Positions 7,759 through 17,045 are shown, counted from the stretch's first letter. The stretch is DNA of 64,000 nt from JAJUJL01 sp041736465 (GCA_041736465.1 JBGSTO010000266.1:1-64000), one strand, 5' to 3'. Program-made: numbers and translations. The notes: generated by a model not told the origin, from the sequence alone.

Positions 7759-9033
7759 ATGGCCAATTTTCCCACTTTTCACGACCCCAACAGCCCCATC
7801 AGCGGCAAACAGCGCGTGCGCCTGGCGCTCAGCCATACCGAACCTGACCGGGTGCCTGTCTGGGAGCTTGGTTTCCACAACGAAGTAGCCCGGCGCATTA
7901 TGGGGCGCGAGCTGCTGCTGCCAGCCGGCGGCGGGCGTACCCCGCGTGCTGTGCTTCTGGCCAACGCCGCCGGTCGAGAAGCTCGCCAGGCGGTCATCAA
8001 GCGCATCGTCAGCGACACGATGGAGTTTTACCGCTTCATGGGCTACAACCTCGTGCGCCTGCGCCCCACCGATTTCCTCACTCCCTTTGCCTTCGGCTCG
8101 GGCAACTGGTCGCCCAACGCGCTGCTGGAGGTGAGCATCCGCCCGGATGGGCCAGACGCCTGGCTGGTGGAGCACCCCCTGGGATTTTGGTCACGCCATG
8201 TGTACAACGACGAGAGCGAGACGCTCGCTGACGCCGACGACTGCATCAAGCAGGGTGGGCTGGCTGAGCTGCGCCGCTATGTCGAAATCCTCGAAAGCCG
8301 CCCGGTGGATTTAAGCCTGGAGCTGCTCCAGGACGCACTTGATGGTATCCGCCAGGCTGTGCAGCATCCTGCCGCCAAAGATATCTTTGTATTGGGCTGG
8401 GGCGACGTTTGCTACCCAGGCTCCGCGGCTCATGTGGTAGTTTTCCTGGAAGCAATGGTAGCCGACCCGGAGCTGGTGCACCGCTATATGGAAGCCACCA
8501 CCCGCGGCGTGGTTGCCCTGGTGCAGGCCCAGGCAGCATTGGGCGTGGATGGCATCACCGGCGGTAACGATTGGGCTTTCAAGAGCGGGCCAATGTTTTC
8601 CGTTCGCCACCTGCGCAGCCTGATCGCCCCATACCTGAAACGCATTGTCGACGCCGCCCACGCCGCCGGGCTGCCTTACATAAAACATATCGATGGCGAT
8701 ATCCGCACCCATCTGCCGGTACTGGTGGATGAGGTGGGTATCGACGGGCTGCACGCCATCGAGCCGGAATGCAACATGGATATCTTCGAGCTTAAGCAGC
8801 GCTATGCCAACCGCCTTGTCCTGATGGGCAACCTGGAATGCGACTTACTGGCGCGCGGCACACCGCAGGAGATCGAAGCGCAGGTGAAGCGGTTGATGCA
8901 GCAAGTAGCTCCGGGAGGAGGCTTTGTCTTCAGCACTGCCAACTCGGTGCTCATGGGCGTACCGCTGGAAAACCTTGAAGCGATGCTGCGCGCCGCCCAT
9001 CGCTTCGGGCGCTACCCCATCCGGATGGGTTGA
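7759..9033 (+). CDS. URO-D-fold protein (no zinc motif)
   Basis: A 424-residue member of the URO-D superfamily, about 60-80 residues longer than bacterial HemE. The N-terminal SGKQRVRLALSHTEPDRVPVW pattern is typical of the non-HemE branch. Later blocks include DWAFKSGPMFS, KHIDGDIRTHLPVLVDEVGI, NLVLMGNLE-like LVLMGNLECDLL, and VLMGVPLENLEAML at the end. In MtaA methyltransferases the HIDGD position would be HxC and a late Cys would follow; both Cys are absent. It is followed directly by another member of the family. This branch is common in sugar-degrading clusters but has no assigned reaction that I can confirm. Confidence 0.85.
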   Translation: MANFPTFHDPNSPISGKQRVRLALSHTEPDRVPVWELGFHNEVARRIMGRELLLPAGGGRTPRAVLLANAAGREARQAVIKRIVSDTMEFYRFMGYNLVRLRPTDFLTPFAFGSGNWSPNALLEVSIRPDGPDAWLVEHPLGFWSRHVYNDESETLADADDCIKQGGLAELRRYVEILESRPVDLSLELLQDALDGIRQAVQHPAAKDIFVLGWGDVCYPGSAAHVVVFLEAMVADPELVHRYMEATTRGVVALVQAQAALGVDGITGGNDWAFKSGPMFSVRHLRSLIAPYLKRIVDAAHAAGLPYIKHIDGDIRTHLPVLVDEVGIDGLHAIEPECNMDIFELKQRYANRLVLMGNLECDLLARGTPQEIEAQVKRLMQQVAPGGGFVFSTANSVLMGVPLENLEAMLRAAHRFGRYPIRMG

Positions 9034-9045
9034 GGCCGCGCTTTC

Positions 9046-10149
9046 ATGAAAGCCGACTTGCTCGCCTGGGCTGCTGGACAGCAACCCGCCAGGCTGATTT
9101 CCAAAGAGACCCTCAATCACCCGGAGCTGATCGAGCTGGTTAGTGGGCTGGATGTATACCACCAGACGCCCGAAGCCTACCGGCGCGCCTACCAGGCGTT
9201 GGGCATCGATCTGGTGAATCGTGTGCCTTTGGAAAACGCACCGCTGCCCACCCCGCCCGGTAACACCCGTCGCCACCCGCAGCAACCTTATGACTATGCG
9301 CATCTTGGCGTGTACGACACGGTGATGCGCCACACATATGCCTGCGCCGCACCGGAAGATATTTGGGAGCTGGAGGTTGCCTCCCTGAGCTACGAGGATC
9401 TGCTCACCCCTGCACCGCACCCTTGCCAGGCCGGCGATGCTGCCGCCCGCCAGGCGTACCTGGACACGGTTGGCCTTTACTACCCCATGTTGTACACCAC
9501 ACTATTTATGTGGGCCGTGGAAGTGCTTGGCTGGGAGGTTTTCCTGCTGGCTGCGGCGTTGGAACCCAGGCGCTTTCACGATCACTTCCTGGCGCCCTGC
9601 GCCATCAAATCCCGCCAGATTGTGGCCGAGCTGGCGCAAAGCGATTCGCCTTTTGTTTTCGTCCACGACGACCTGGCATCAGCCAGCGGGCCGGTGTTCC
9701 GCCCGTCCTGGTACGATGAATACATCTTCCCCCACTATCCGCACATCTTCTCTCCGGCGAAACAAGCCGGGAAGAAGATTATATTGGTGGCGGATGGCAA
9801 TATGACGCGCTTCTTGCCGCGCCTGGTGGAGGCTGGTGTGGATGGATTGATGTTCGAAAGCCCCGCCACCCCGCTGGCAGCAGTCATCGAGCACTTCGGC
9901 GCTCCGGGGCAGTTCTTCATTGGCGGCATCTCGACCACAGCACTGACCTTAGGCACGCCTGACGAGGTGCGCCAAAGCGTGTTCCAGGTGGTCAAGCAGG
10001 CCGGCGGGTGCCCCGGGTTTGCCCTGGCAAGCGGTGGTGGGCTGCACGACAGCCTACCGGTGGAGAACCTGGAGGCCTACTTCGATGCTCGCGCCGAAGT
10101 GGGTGCCACTCCCCACGACTGGCGCACCTGCTGCACCAATCCGTCGTAA
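9046..10149 (+). CDS. URO-D-fold protein (no zinc motif)
   Basis: A 367-residue URO-D-superfamily protein, last gene of the + strand cassette. Recognisable parts are FVFVHDDLASASGPVFRPSW (substrate-cleft strand), ILVADGNMTRFLPRLVEAGV, FIGGIST and ALASGGGLHDSLPVENLEAY at the end. The zinc HxC/C ligands of the corrinoid methyltransferases are missing; the HxC position is VADGN. It differs strongly from the gene just before it, so the pair is not a recent duplication. Its N terminus (QQPARLISKETLNHPELIE) is unlike HemE. It may form a hetero-oligomer with its neighbour, as two non-identical URO-D proteins are encoded twelve bases apart. Function unknown. Confidence 0.8.
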   Translation: MKADLLAWAAGQQPARLISKETLNHPELIELVSGLDVYHQTPEAYRRAYQALGIDLVNRVPLENAPLPTPPGNTRRHPQQPYDYAHLGVYDTVMRHTYACAAPEDIWELEVASLSYEDLLTPAPHPCQAGDAAARQAYLDTVGLYYPMLYTTLFMWAVEVLGWEVFLLAAALEPRRFHDHFLAPCAIKSRQIVAELAQSDSPFVFVHDDLASASGPVFRPSWYDEYIFPHYPHIFSPAKQAGKKIILVADGNMTRFLPRLVEAGVDGLMFESPATPLAAVIEHFGAPGQFFIGGISTTALTLGTPDEVRQSVFQVVKQAGGCPGFALASGGGLHDSLPVENLEAYFDARAEVGATPHDWRTCCTNPS

Positions 10150-10199
10150 ACGAAACGAATACTCGCCCGTGGCAAAGAAAACCGATTCCAGCGGGATGA

Positions 10200-11897
10200 C
10201 TACTTCTCAGCCAACAGCTCCCTGCGCAGCACCTTCCCCACCGTAGACTTCGGCAAGCTCTCGCGAAACTCAATGAACTTGGGCAGTTTATAGGCAGCCA
10301 GCTTCTCACGGCACCAGGTGCGCAGCTGCTCCTCACTGGCAACCTCGCCTTCGCGCAGCACGATCCAGGCCTTGACGGCCTCACCCTGGTGGGCATCCGG
10401 CACCCCACCTACACATACCTCCGCCACCGCCGGGTGGGTAGCCAGCACTTCTTCGACTTCACGCGGCCAGACCTGGAATCCGCTTGGCTTGATCAAATCC
10501 TTTTTTCGGTCAACAATAAACAGGTAGCCGTCGGCATCCAGGTAGCCCAGGTCGCCTGAGTACAGCCAGCCATCCCGGATCATGTTGGCAGTCTCGACCG
10601 GATTCCCCCAGTAGCCCTGCATCATAGAAGGAGTCTGGAGGCAGATCTCACCAACTTCTCCAGGCGCCAGCCAGCCTTCGCCAGTCTCAGGATCGCCGAT
10701 GCGCACCACCATATCTGGTGTCGGCACGCCGGTCGAACCCGGTTTGTACACGCCTGTCGGTGGTATGCAGACCGCTGAACACATCGTTTCGGTCATCGCA
10801 TACGCTTCGATCATCTTGCCGCCAGTGATCGCCTCGAAGCGCCGTTTGGTCTCTTCCATCAAAGGCGCCGCGCCAGAAATGCACAGCTTGATCGAGCGAA
10901 AATCGTACTTGCCCGCTTGCACATCCGGATGATTCAGCAGCGCGCTGAATAGGGTCGGTACTCCTGGCAAAAAAGCTGGTTTAACTGCCCGAATGGTAGC
11001 CAGCACATCAGCCAGATCACGCGGGTTCGGAATCAATGCCAGGCGATTGCGCCCAATCAGACCTGAGCACATCGCGCCGACATTACCATAGACATGAAAC
11101 AGCGGCATGGTGAGCATGATGAGGTCATCCCAATCCGCCAGCAATCCTGTAAACCAGGCGTGCAGCTGCATGCCGGTTGCCAGCAGCGCGCGGTGCGTGC
11201 CAGCCGCAGCTTTAGGTATGCCCGTGGTGCCGCCGCTGAAAAACAAAGCTGCAAGATCCCCACTCTCCACACGCACATCCGGTGGTGGGCTGCCGGCATG
11301 CTTGCGCAGTAGATCGCTCCACCAGAAATCGCCAGGCTGCAAAGTGATCGTATGCCCCTCTTTCTTTTCTTTCAACAGCCCAAAGAGCAAGCCCAAGGGG
11401 AAGGGAAGCTCATCCTTGATGCGCACTGCGATCACCCGCCGTAATTTCGTCTTCGCCTGGATCGACTTGAGCTTATCGTAGAAAGGCGTCAGCACCACAG
11501 CGGTTTCCGCGCCGCTGGTCAGCAGGGTGTGTTCCAGCTCGCTGGGCGTGTACATCGGGTTCATCGGCGCAGCAATCGCGCCAATCGCCCATGCGCCAAA
11601 CTGACCGATCATACTGGGCGGCGTGTTGGGCAAGAGCAGAGCTACCCGGTCTCCTTTGCGTACTCCCATTTCAACCAGGGCTGCTCCAAACGCGTCAATC
11701 GAATGCACGAACTCTGATAGTGAGATCTGCCGGCCTTTAAAAATGAGGATCTTATGATCAGGGCGCTCAGCCGCCGCCCGGCGCACGACATCCAGGAGGG
11801 TCGTTTCTGGATACGGCTCAAGGCTGGCAGGCACCGCAGGGTTGTACGCCTGCAACCAGGGCTTAAACTGTTCAGAGTGAATTGTGTCCTCGCTCAT
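10200..11897 (-). CDS. long-chain-type acyl-CoA ligase (AMP-forming)
   Basis: A 565-residue adenylate-forming enzyme. Motifs in order are LFFSGGTTGIPKAAAGTHR (ATP P-loop), YAMTETMCSA, WLYSGDLGYLDADGY, DRKKDLIKPSGFQVWPREVE (hinge) and LPKSTVGKVLRREL with the catalytic Lys near the C terminus. ATG at 11897 is chosen over an upstream in-frame start because GGAAAGCGGG precedes it. It activates a carboxylate to its CoA ester with ATP. It lies downstream of the aldehyde oxidoreductase and aminotransferase genes, and could activate the acid they make, but a separate 300-base leader means it may be independently transcribed. FadD-like fatty-acid activation is the main alternative. Confidence 0.88.
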   Translation of the reverse strand: MSEDTIHSEQFKPWLQAYNPAVPASLEPYPETTLLDVVRRAAAERPDHKILIFKGRQISLSEFVHSIDAFGAALVEMGVRKGDRVALLLPNTPPSMIGQFGAWAIGAIAAPMNPMYTPSELEHTLLTSGAETAVVLTPFYDKLKSIQAKTKLRRVIAVRIKDELPFPLGLLFGLLKEKKEGHTITLQPGDFWWSDLLRKHAGSPPPDVRVESGDLAALFFSGGTTGIPKAAAGTHRALLATGMQLHAWFTGLLADWDDLIMLTMPLFHVYGNVGAMCSGLIGRNRLALIPNPRDLADVLATIRAVKPAFLPGVPTLFSALLNHPDVQAGKYDFRSIKLCISGAAPLMEETKRRFEAITGGKMIEAYAMTETMCSAVCIPPTGVYKPGSTGVPTPDMVVRIGDPETGEGWLAPGEVGEICLQTPSMMQGYWGNPVETANMIRDGWLYSGDLGYLDADGYLFIVDRKKDLIKPSGFQVWPREVEEVLATHPAVAEVCVGGVPDAHQGEAVKAWIVLREGEVASEEQLRTWCREKLAAYKLPKFIEFRESLPKSTVGKVLRRELLAEK

Positions 11898-12206
11898 TGG
11901 GTTTCCCGCTTTCCAGGCTAAAGCCTGACTTTCACACCTCGTCACTGGTAACTTATCTTGCTGCGGGTCGAACGATGCTTGCCGGCGTGCCGTTGAATGA
12001 CGCAGATATTGACGTTATGAACCAAACCCCCATAAACATGTCGAAACCATCTTTGATGAGTGTATAACAAATTTCAGCAATATACAAGACTATGCTTCGC
12101 GTTTCGATCTTCGGTTACGGACTGATTCTCGAGCTGCTCAGTCGCCGATCGTTTTAAACCCCATCCACCTGTATCGCCCCCACCTTCTCAATGTTCTGTC
12201 TCCTCC
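11898..12206. other. 309-base intergenic region, leader of the acyl-CoA ligase gene
   Basis: No gene or RNA is recognisable. It is AT-richer than its flanks between 12040 and 12100. On the minus strand TTGTAT (12082-12087) and TATACA (12061-12066) are 15 bases apart, a weak promoter candidate for the ligase gene. No clear terminator follows the MoaD-like gene that ends at 12207. Confidence 0.4.
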
Positions 12207-12515
12207 CTACCTTCTGCGCGTCATCCTTCTCAGTGCCTCAGTGATACCGCCGGCAATGCTTGGCACGATGCGCAGCACATCGCCTGGTTCAAGCCGAGTC
12301 TCCAACCCGGTCAAATCTTTGATGTGCGTATCGTTTACAAACAGGTTGACGAAGGGGCGCAGCTTCCCCTTTGGGTTGACCAGGTGAGGACGCAGGCCTG
12401 GATGCCGCTCCAGCAAGGCATCCATGGCCTGCGCCGCAGTTCCTGCTTCCACCCGCAATTCGCTTGCACCACCGGTATACGGCCGGTACGGCGCTGGTAT
12501 CAGGATCAGCGCCAT
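12207..12515 (-). CDS. MoaD/ThiS-like ubiquitin-fold protein with C-terminal extension
   Basis: A 102-residue beta-grasp protein of the MoaD type. FVNLFVNDTHIKDL, LETRLEPGDVLRIVPSIAGG are the usual MoaD strands and end. In normal MoaD the protein stops at the Gly-Gly that is thiocarboxylated by MoaB/MoeB-type adenylation. Here twelve residues, ITEALRRMTRRR, follow the Gly-Gly, so the carrier end is blocked unless cleaved. The gene is five bases after a class III aminotransferase and in line with a tungsten-type aldehyde oxidoreductase, which needs a tungstopterin cofactor. It may supply sulfur to that cofactor after processing, or it may have another role. Confidence 0.8.
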   Translation of the reverse strand: MALILIPAPYRPYTGGASELRVEAGTAAQAMDALLERHPGLRPHLVNPKGKLRPFVNLFVNDTHIKDLTGLETRLEPGDVLRIVPSIAGGITEALRRMTRRR

Positions 12516-12520
12516 ATCGC

Positions 12521-13798
12521 CTATCCGATCACCTCTTTCAGAGCCTTCTGCAAAATTTGCAATCCCTGGTTAATCTGCGCTTCGCTCACCACCAGCGGCG
12601 GTATCCAGCGAATGGTATTGTCCCACGGGCCGCAGGTCAGCAGCAGCAGATTTTGCTCATAGGCGGAGTGCACGATTGCTTTCGCAGTTTGCTTGTCAGG
12701 CTTGTGTGTGGCGGGATCGCGAAACTCGCTGGCGATCATCAGCCCCAGCCCGCGCACGTCGCCCATCACAGGGTACTCCTCTTGCAAGTGCCGCAGCCCG
12801 GTGATCAGCTGCTCGCCGCGCTGGCGGGCATTTTCAAGCATGTTGTCGCCCTTCATCGCCTGGATGGTGGCTGCAGCCGCAGCGGCGGCCACCGGATTGC
12901 CTCCGTACGTACCGCCGTGCGAACCGGTTGCCCACTTTTTCATCAGCTCCATGCGGCTGAACACGCCCGAAATAGGCATACCTGAGCCCAATCCTTTGGC
13001 AACCGTGATGATATCGGGAAGGATGCCGAAATGCTCGAACCCAAACCATTGCCCGGTGCGCCCAAATCCCGACTGGATCTCGTCGGCGATCAGCAGGATA
13101 TTGTGCTGGTCGCAGATCTGGCGCAAGCCACGCATGAAGCTGGCGGGTGGGATCACATAGCCGCCCTCGCCCAAAACCGGCTCAATCAGCATGGCGGCGG
13201 TTTCTTGAGGCGAGGTCTGGGTGATCAGCAGGTACTCCAGCTCTTCCAGGCACCAGCGGCTGGTTTCTTCCTCCGACCAGCCATAGCGGTAAGCGTATGG
13301 GAATGGCGCCACGAACACACCCGACATCAGTGGTTGGTAGCCCAGGCGGTAGATGGTCTTGGAGGTGGTCAGCGACATGGTGCCGACCGTACGCCCGTGA
13401 AAACTGCCTTGAAAAACGATGATGTTTGTGCGTCCGGTCACCTGCCGCGCCAGCTTGATTGCCCCCTCTACCGCCTCAGCTCCAGAGTTGCTGAAAAAAT
13501 AGCCGTCAATCTGCGGCGGCAGAATGGTGCGCAGTTCGCTGGCAAGCTGCAGCAGCGGCTCGTGCAGCACGATATTTACCTGACCGTGCAGCAGCTTGCC
13601 TGCCTGCTCGCGCACTGCCTGCACAACGTGCGGGTGGCAGTGACCGGTATTGGTCACACCGATGCCGCAGGTAAAGTCCAGGTAAGCCGTGCCTTGTTGA
13701 TCATACAGGTAGCAGCCCTCGCCGCGCGCTGCCACGATGGGGGTATAGTGTGTCCAAACCGGCGATAGATGCTGGAGGAAAGCTTCCAAATCCGTCAT
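12521..13798 (-). CDS. class III aminotransferase, GabT-like
   Basis: A 425-residue PLP enzyme close in length and order to 4-aminobutyrate aminotransferase. It shows TCGIGVTNTGHCHPHVV, FFSNSGAEAVEGAIKLAR (phosphate-binding), SFHGRT, LIADEIQSGFGRTG (Asp contacting the PLP ring nitrogen) and the Schiff-base Lys in VAKGLGSGMP at about 268. It moves an omega-amino group to 2-oxoglutarate or pyruvate. Twelve bases separate it from the aldehyde oxidoreductase gene upstream. With a putrescine aminotransferase in the same gene string, deamination of 4-aminobutyrate to succinate semialdehyde is the best guess. Acetylornithine or beta-alanine are alternatives. Confidence 0.85.
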   Translation of the reverse strand: MTDLEAFLQHLSPVWTHYTPIVAARGEGCYLYDQQGTAYLDFTCGIGVTNTGHCHPHVVQAVREQAGKLLHGQVNIVLHEPLLQLASELRTILPPQIDGYFFSNSGAEAVEGAIKLARQVTGRTNIIVFQGSFHGRTVGTMSLTTSKTIYRLGYQPLMSGVFVAPFPYAYRYGWSEEETSRWCLEELEYLLITQTSPQETAAMLIEPVLGEGGYVIPPASFMRGLRQICDQHNILLIADEIQSGFGRTGQWFGFEHFGILPDIITVAKGLGSGMPISGVFSRMELMKKWATGSHGGTYGGNPVAAAAAAATIQAMKGDNMLENARQRGEQLITGLRHLQEEYPVMGDVRGLGLMIASEFRDPATHKPDKQTAKAIVHSAYEQNLLLLTCGPWDNTIRWIPPLVVSEAQINQGLQILQKALKEVIG

Positions 13799-13810
13799 AG
13801 GTGCTCCAAT

Positions 13811-15730
13811 CTAAGCGGGTAAGTGGCTGGCAGCCCATTCGATACCGATAGCAGCCAGCTTATCGTGTGTAGGCAATCCGTCAGGCGTCCAGCCGACGTT
13901 CTGGTAGTATGCATCCAGCACCAGCTCGAACTGCCCGGGGTCGAGGGCGTAACCTGCCGTCGGGCCGGTACCCTGCAGCGCCTTAAAGAACTTCTTGGGT
14001 AAGCGGTCCTGCTTGCGGGCCAGGCCTTCACGCGCATTGAAAACGCGCATCAGGTTGAGGCGCCGCTCGCCGGCTTCAACCAGCTCATCCAAAGTGACAT
14101 CCCAGCCCGTCACCGCGCGCACAAACTCCACGATCTCCGCCGGGCCATACAGCGTCCATGCCGGCCCCCACACGAACTGGCACAGTTCCAGTGTATCCAG
14201 CAGGCTGTAGAAGATTTGCGTCCTGGCAGCAAAGCGGATCTTTTCCGCATCCAGACTGCCCGGCTCAGGCGGCTGAGTCAATCCCAGCAGCGCCAGGCGT
14301 TCGGCATACAGCGGTGCAATCTCGCCCTCGTACATCGGGTCATGCTCTGATGACTGGTGGTCGGCGCCGAACGGGTTGACGGCGTAGATCAGTCCCAGGG
14401 ATTTCTTGGCCTGCGGCATGTGCGCCGGCGCTTCGGAACCTTTGACCGTCACCAGGCAGTCCTCAGCGGCAGGCCCCCAGGCATGGGCAGCGCGCTGCGA
14501 GCCTTGGGCCAGCACCTGCCCCAGGGCACCCGAGCCGGTCACCATCAGGCGCAGCGCTGCCAGCATAGCTTCGGCATCGCCGAATTTCAGCTCCAGCCCG
14601 CCGGTGTGTTCCCGATTGATGATGCCTTTCTCGAAGCATTCCATGGCAAAGGCTATCGTCGCCCCGGCAGCGATGGTATCCACACCGTATTCGTTGCAGA
14701 TCTGGTTTGCCAGGGAAACCGCCGCCAGGTCGCTGACCGCACAATAGGAACCGAAAGTGCCCAGCGTCTCGTACTCCGGACCGCCGTAGTGCGCATCCAC
14801 CAGGTAGCTGCCTTCCTTTACCTCCACCACCCGTTTGCAGCGTACCACACAGGCATAGCAAGTATCGTTTCCCTTCAGTATCGTTTCCGCCATCACTTCC
14901 CCCGAAATCGGGTCGGCGTTCTCGAACTGGCCCTCGTTGTAGTTGCGGGTGGGCAGCGAGCCGATCGTGTTTTGGAAGATCACCACGCCGGCTGTGCCGT
15001 ATTTGTTCAACCCTTCCACATCCGGGTTCTCCGGCATCAGTTTGGGGCCGGCCTTGTTGAGCGCGGTGACGGCCTTCGAGTCGAACACCTTCACTCGCTG
15101 CTTGCCGCGCACCACGATAGCCTTGAGGTTCTTGGAGGCCATGACCAGGCCCATGCCGGTGCGCCCGTTGTTGCGGTTGGACATATTCACCAGGCTGGCG
15201 AAGCGCACTCCTTGCTCCGCAGCAATGCCGCACTGCATGATCTCCGCTTTATGGTCTCCCACCTCTTGTTTGAGTATGGCATCCACCTCGCCGGTGATCT
15301 TACCCATCAGGTGCGAGGCATCGTGCAATGCAGCCTCCCCGTGCAGGATGGACAGATACACCGGTTTTGGAGAGCACCCGCGCAGCACCACCCCGTCGAA
15401 GCCGGCAAACTTCAGCTCAGCCGGGAAAAAACCGCCCGCTTGCGAGTCGCCGATCGCCCCGGTAAGCGGTGATTTGGCATTGGCATTGATGCGGCTCTGC
15501 CCAGAAATGGGCACCCCTGTGGTTACGCTGGTCATCAAAGCCAGCACGTTTTCCGGGCTGAGCGGGTCGGCGCCTTTCGGTGTATCGCGCAGCACATAGT
15601 ACATACCCATGGCGCTGCCGCCCAGGTAGGTGCGGTAAAAACTTTCCGGCGGCGTCTCGACTTCCAGTTTGCCGTTGGTCAGGTCAACATGTAGAATTCT
15701 TCCCGTATAACCATAAGCTGTTCCCGTCAT
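13811..15730 (-). CDS. aor: tungsten-type aldehyde:ferredoxin oxidoreductase
   Basis: A 639-residue AOR-family enzyme oxidising aldehydes to acids with ferredoxin as acceptor. The N-terminal pterin domain begins GYTGRILHVDLTNGK and holds the GGSAMG loop. The [4Fe-4S] ligands are CYACVVRC (about residues 290-297), completed by Cys near 516 in LELCQF, close to the spacing in Pyrococcus AOR. GPEYETLGTFG and NPFGADHQSSEHDP are the usual acid/His cofactor regions. Length is normal and the reading frame intact. A MoaD-like gene two genes downstream suits a pterin enzyme. In this string of polyamine genes I infer that it oxidises 4-aminobutanal or succinate semialdehyde. It is oxygen sensitive, implying an anaerobic lifestyle. 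Confidence 0.93.
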   Translation of the reverse strand: MTGTAYGYTGRILHVDLTNGKLEVETPPESFYRTYLGGSAMGMYYVLRDTPKGADPLSPENVLALMTSVTTGVPISGQSRINANAKSPLTGAIGDSQAGGFFPAELKFAGFDGVVLRGCSPKPVYLSILHGEAALHDASHLMGKITGEVDAILKQEVGDHKAEIMQCGIAAEQGVRFASLVNMSNRNNGRTGMGLVMASKNLKAIVVRGKQRVKVFDSKAVTALNKAGPKLMPENPDVEGLNKYGTAGVVIFQNTIGSLPTRNYNEGQFENADPISGEVMAETILKGNDTCYACVVRCKRVVEVKEGSYLVDAHYGGPEYETLGTFGSYCAVSDLAAVSLANQICNEYGVDTIAAGATIAFAMECFEKGIINREHTGGLELKFGDAEAMLAALRLMVTGSGALGQVLAQGSQRAAHAWGPAAEDCLVTVKGSEAPAHMPQAKKSLGLIYAVNPFGADHQSSEHDPMYEGEIAPLYAERLALLGLTQPPEPGSLDAEKIRFAARTQIFYSLLDTLELCQFVWGPAWTLYGPAEIVEFVRAVTGWDVTLDELVEAGERRLNLMRVFNAREGLARKQDRLPKKFFKALQGTGPTAGYALDPGQFELVLDAYYQNVGWTPDGLPTHDKLAAIGIEWAASHLPA

Positions 15731-15760
15731 CGTCTACTCCTTAAGAATATCCTGTACTCC

Positions 15761-15840
15761 TTCGGAATGTCTTTTATTCCGCTCGGATTGTTCTCATTCC
15801 GCTCAGTTTGTACTCATTCCGCTCGGAATGTACTCATTCC
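15761..15840. repeat. four 20-base tandem repeats ahead of aor
   Basis: Four consecutive 20-base units occupy 15761-15780, 15781-15800, 15801-15820 and 15821-15840, with consensus GCTCGGAATGTACTCATTCC. A weaker fifth unit precedes them. CATTCCG and CGGAATG within neighbouring units can pair. The array fills the gap between the saccharopine-dehydrogenase-like gene and aor and even contains the stop codon of the former. It could be a regulatory protein array, a translational spacer, or simple slippage product. Confidence 0.8.
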
Positions 15841-17045
15841 GCCAGCTCTTGAATCCCATATGGAAAACCGTATTCCGCCATTTTACCCAGGAATGGCAGC
15901 GGGTCAAAGGCTTCGGGCCCCAACACCCCGGAACCCTTCCAGATACCGTGCTCCAGCAAATCCCAGCCGATGACGGCGTTGAAGGCAGTCTGGGCGACCA
16001 CCGCCTGGCAGCCCCACCGCCGCATGCATTCGGCATTGTCTGCCACCTGGTACATGTATACCTGGCGCGGCTTGCCGTCCTTGGTGCCCTTCACCCATGT
16101 GCCGGCGCAGGTCTTGCCGCTCATACGGTCGCCCAGGTGGGCAGGATCGGGCAGACAGGCTGCTACCACATCGCGCGGTGCCACCATCAACCCCTTTACC
16201 TTAACCGGCTCCTTGCTGTCCAGCCCCAGCATGTGCAGCGTCCTGAGTACATTGATGAATTGGTCACCCAATCCATACTTAAATGTCACCCGCTTGCACT
16301 TGACCCAGCGCGGGATCAGCAGCACTTCTTCGTGCTCAACATTGACCACTTCCACCGCTCCGATGCCGTCCGGGAAGGTGAAAACCTCTGGCTCGGAAAA
16401 CGGCGCGGTCGTGAACCAACCGCGTTCTTCTTCCCAGATCACCGGGGGATTCAGGCATTCTTCGATGGTCGTCCAGATCGAAAAGCTAGGCGCAAATTCG
16501 TATCCCTGCACCTGCAGATTGGCTCCGTCGCGCACACCGATCTCGTCAATCTCATCGAAGAGATGGTCCTGGGCATATCGGGCAAACACATCCGACATTC
16601 CCGGTTCGACACCTAGACCAACGAGCGCCAGGATGCCCTTCTGCTCCCACAGGTGGGCGCGCTCGAACTGGTAATCACCCAGCATCACGCCGGTGCGCCG
16701 GTAAGGCTCGCGGGGGTGAGGCTCGGAGAGCGTCATTGCCAGGTCCATGTAATTACAGCCGTACTCGTATGCTGCATCAAAAATTGGCACGTTGTAGATT
16801 GGATCGACCGCATTCATGATCAGATCGGCATGGTGCTTGCGCGCCAAATCGATGATCATGTCTTTGTTGCAGGCGTCCACAAATTCAGCCGGGTAGCGGT
16901 CTGAGTCACCCATGCGGGCCTGCACCGCCTGAGCGCGCGACAGGTTGTAATCCGCCAGCACAATTTTCTCCGCCCAGGTGCGAGGCCGTACGATGCTGGC
17001 AAGGGCTTCACCCACCCCGCCAACACCAATGATTAAGACTCTCAT
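15834..17045 (-). CDS. saccharopine dehydrogenase-fold oxidoreductase
   Basis: A 403-residue NAD(P)-dependent enzyme. The Rossmann motif GVGGVGEALA starts at residue 7, followed by the ADLIMNAVDP strand typical of saccharopine and carboxynorspermidine dehydrogenases. The C-terminal domain carries LVGLGVEPGMSDVFARYA. AAGGAAGG lies five bases before the ATG. The family makes or splits secondary amines between an amino acid and a keto acid or aldehyde. Lying between a polyamine importer and an aldehyde oxidoreductase, it may act on an aminoaldehyde or lysine-derived intermediate. Assignment to saccharopine itself is not supported, since no partner aminoadipate genes are seen. Confidence 0.82.
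   Translation of the reverse strand: MRVLIIGVGGVGEALASIVRPRTWAEKIVLADYNLSRAQAVQARMGDSDRYPAEFVDACNKDMIIDLARKHHADLIMNAVDPIYNVPIFDAAYEYGCNYMDLAMTLSEPHPREPYRRTGVMLGDYQFERAHLWEQKGILALVGLGVEPGMSDVFARYAQDHLFDEIDEIGVRDGANLQVQGYEFAPSFSIWTTIEECLNPPVIWEEERGWFTTAPFSEPEVFTFPDGIGAVEVVNVEHEEVLLIPRWVKCKRVTFKYGLGDQFINVLRTLHMLGLDSKEPVKVKGLMVAPRDVVAACLPDPAHLGDRMSGKTCAGTWVKGTKDGKPRQVYMYQVADNAECMRRWGCQAVVAQTAFNAVIGWDLLEHGIWKGSGVLGPEAFDPLPFLGKMAEYGFPYGIQELAE

Noticed and set aside
14357..15472. 371-codon + strand ORF
   Set aside because: Antisense to aor, which keeps its Cys cluster and full length; the + strand product matches nothing.
15761..15840. possible CRISPR array
   Set aside because: The units are contiguous 20-base repeats with no spacers, and no cas genes are present.
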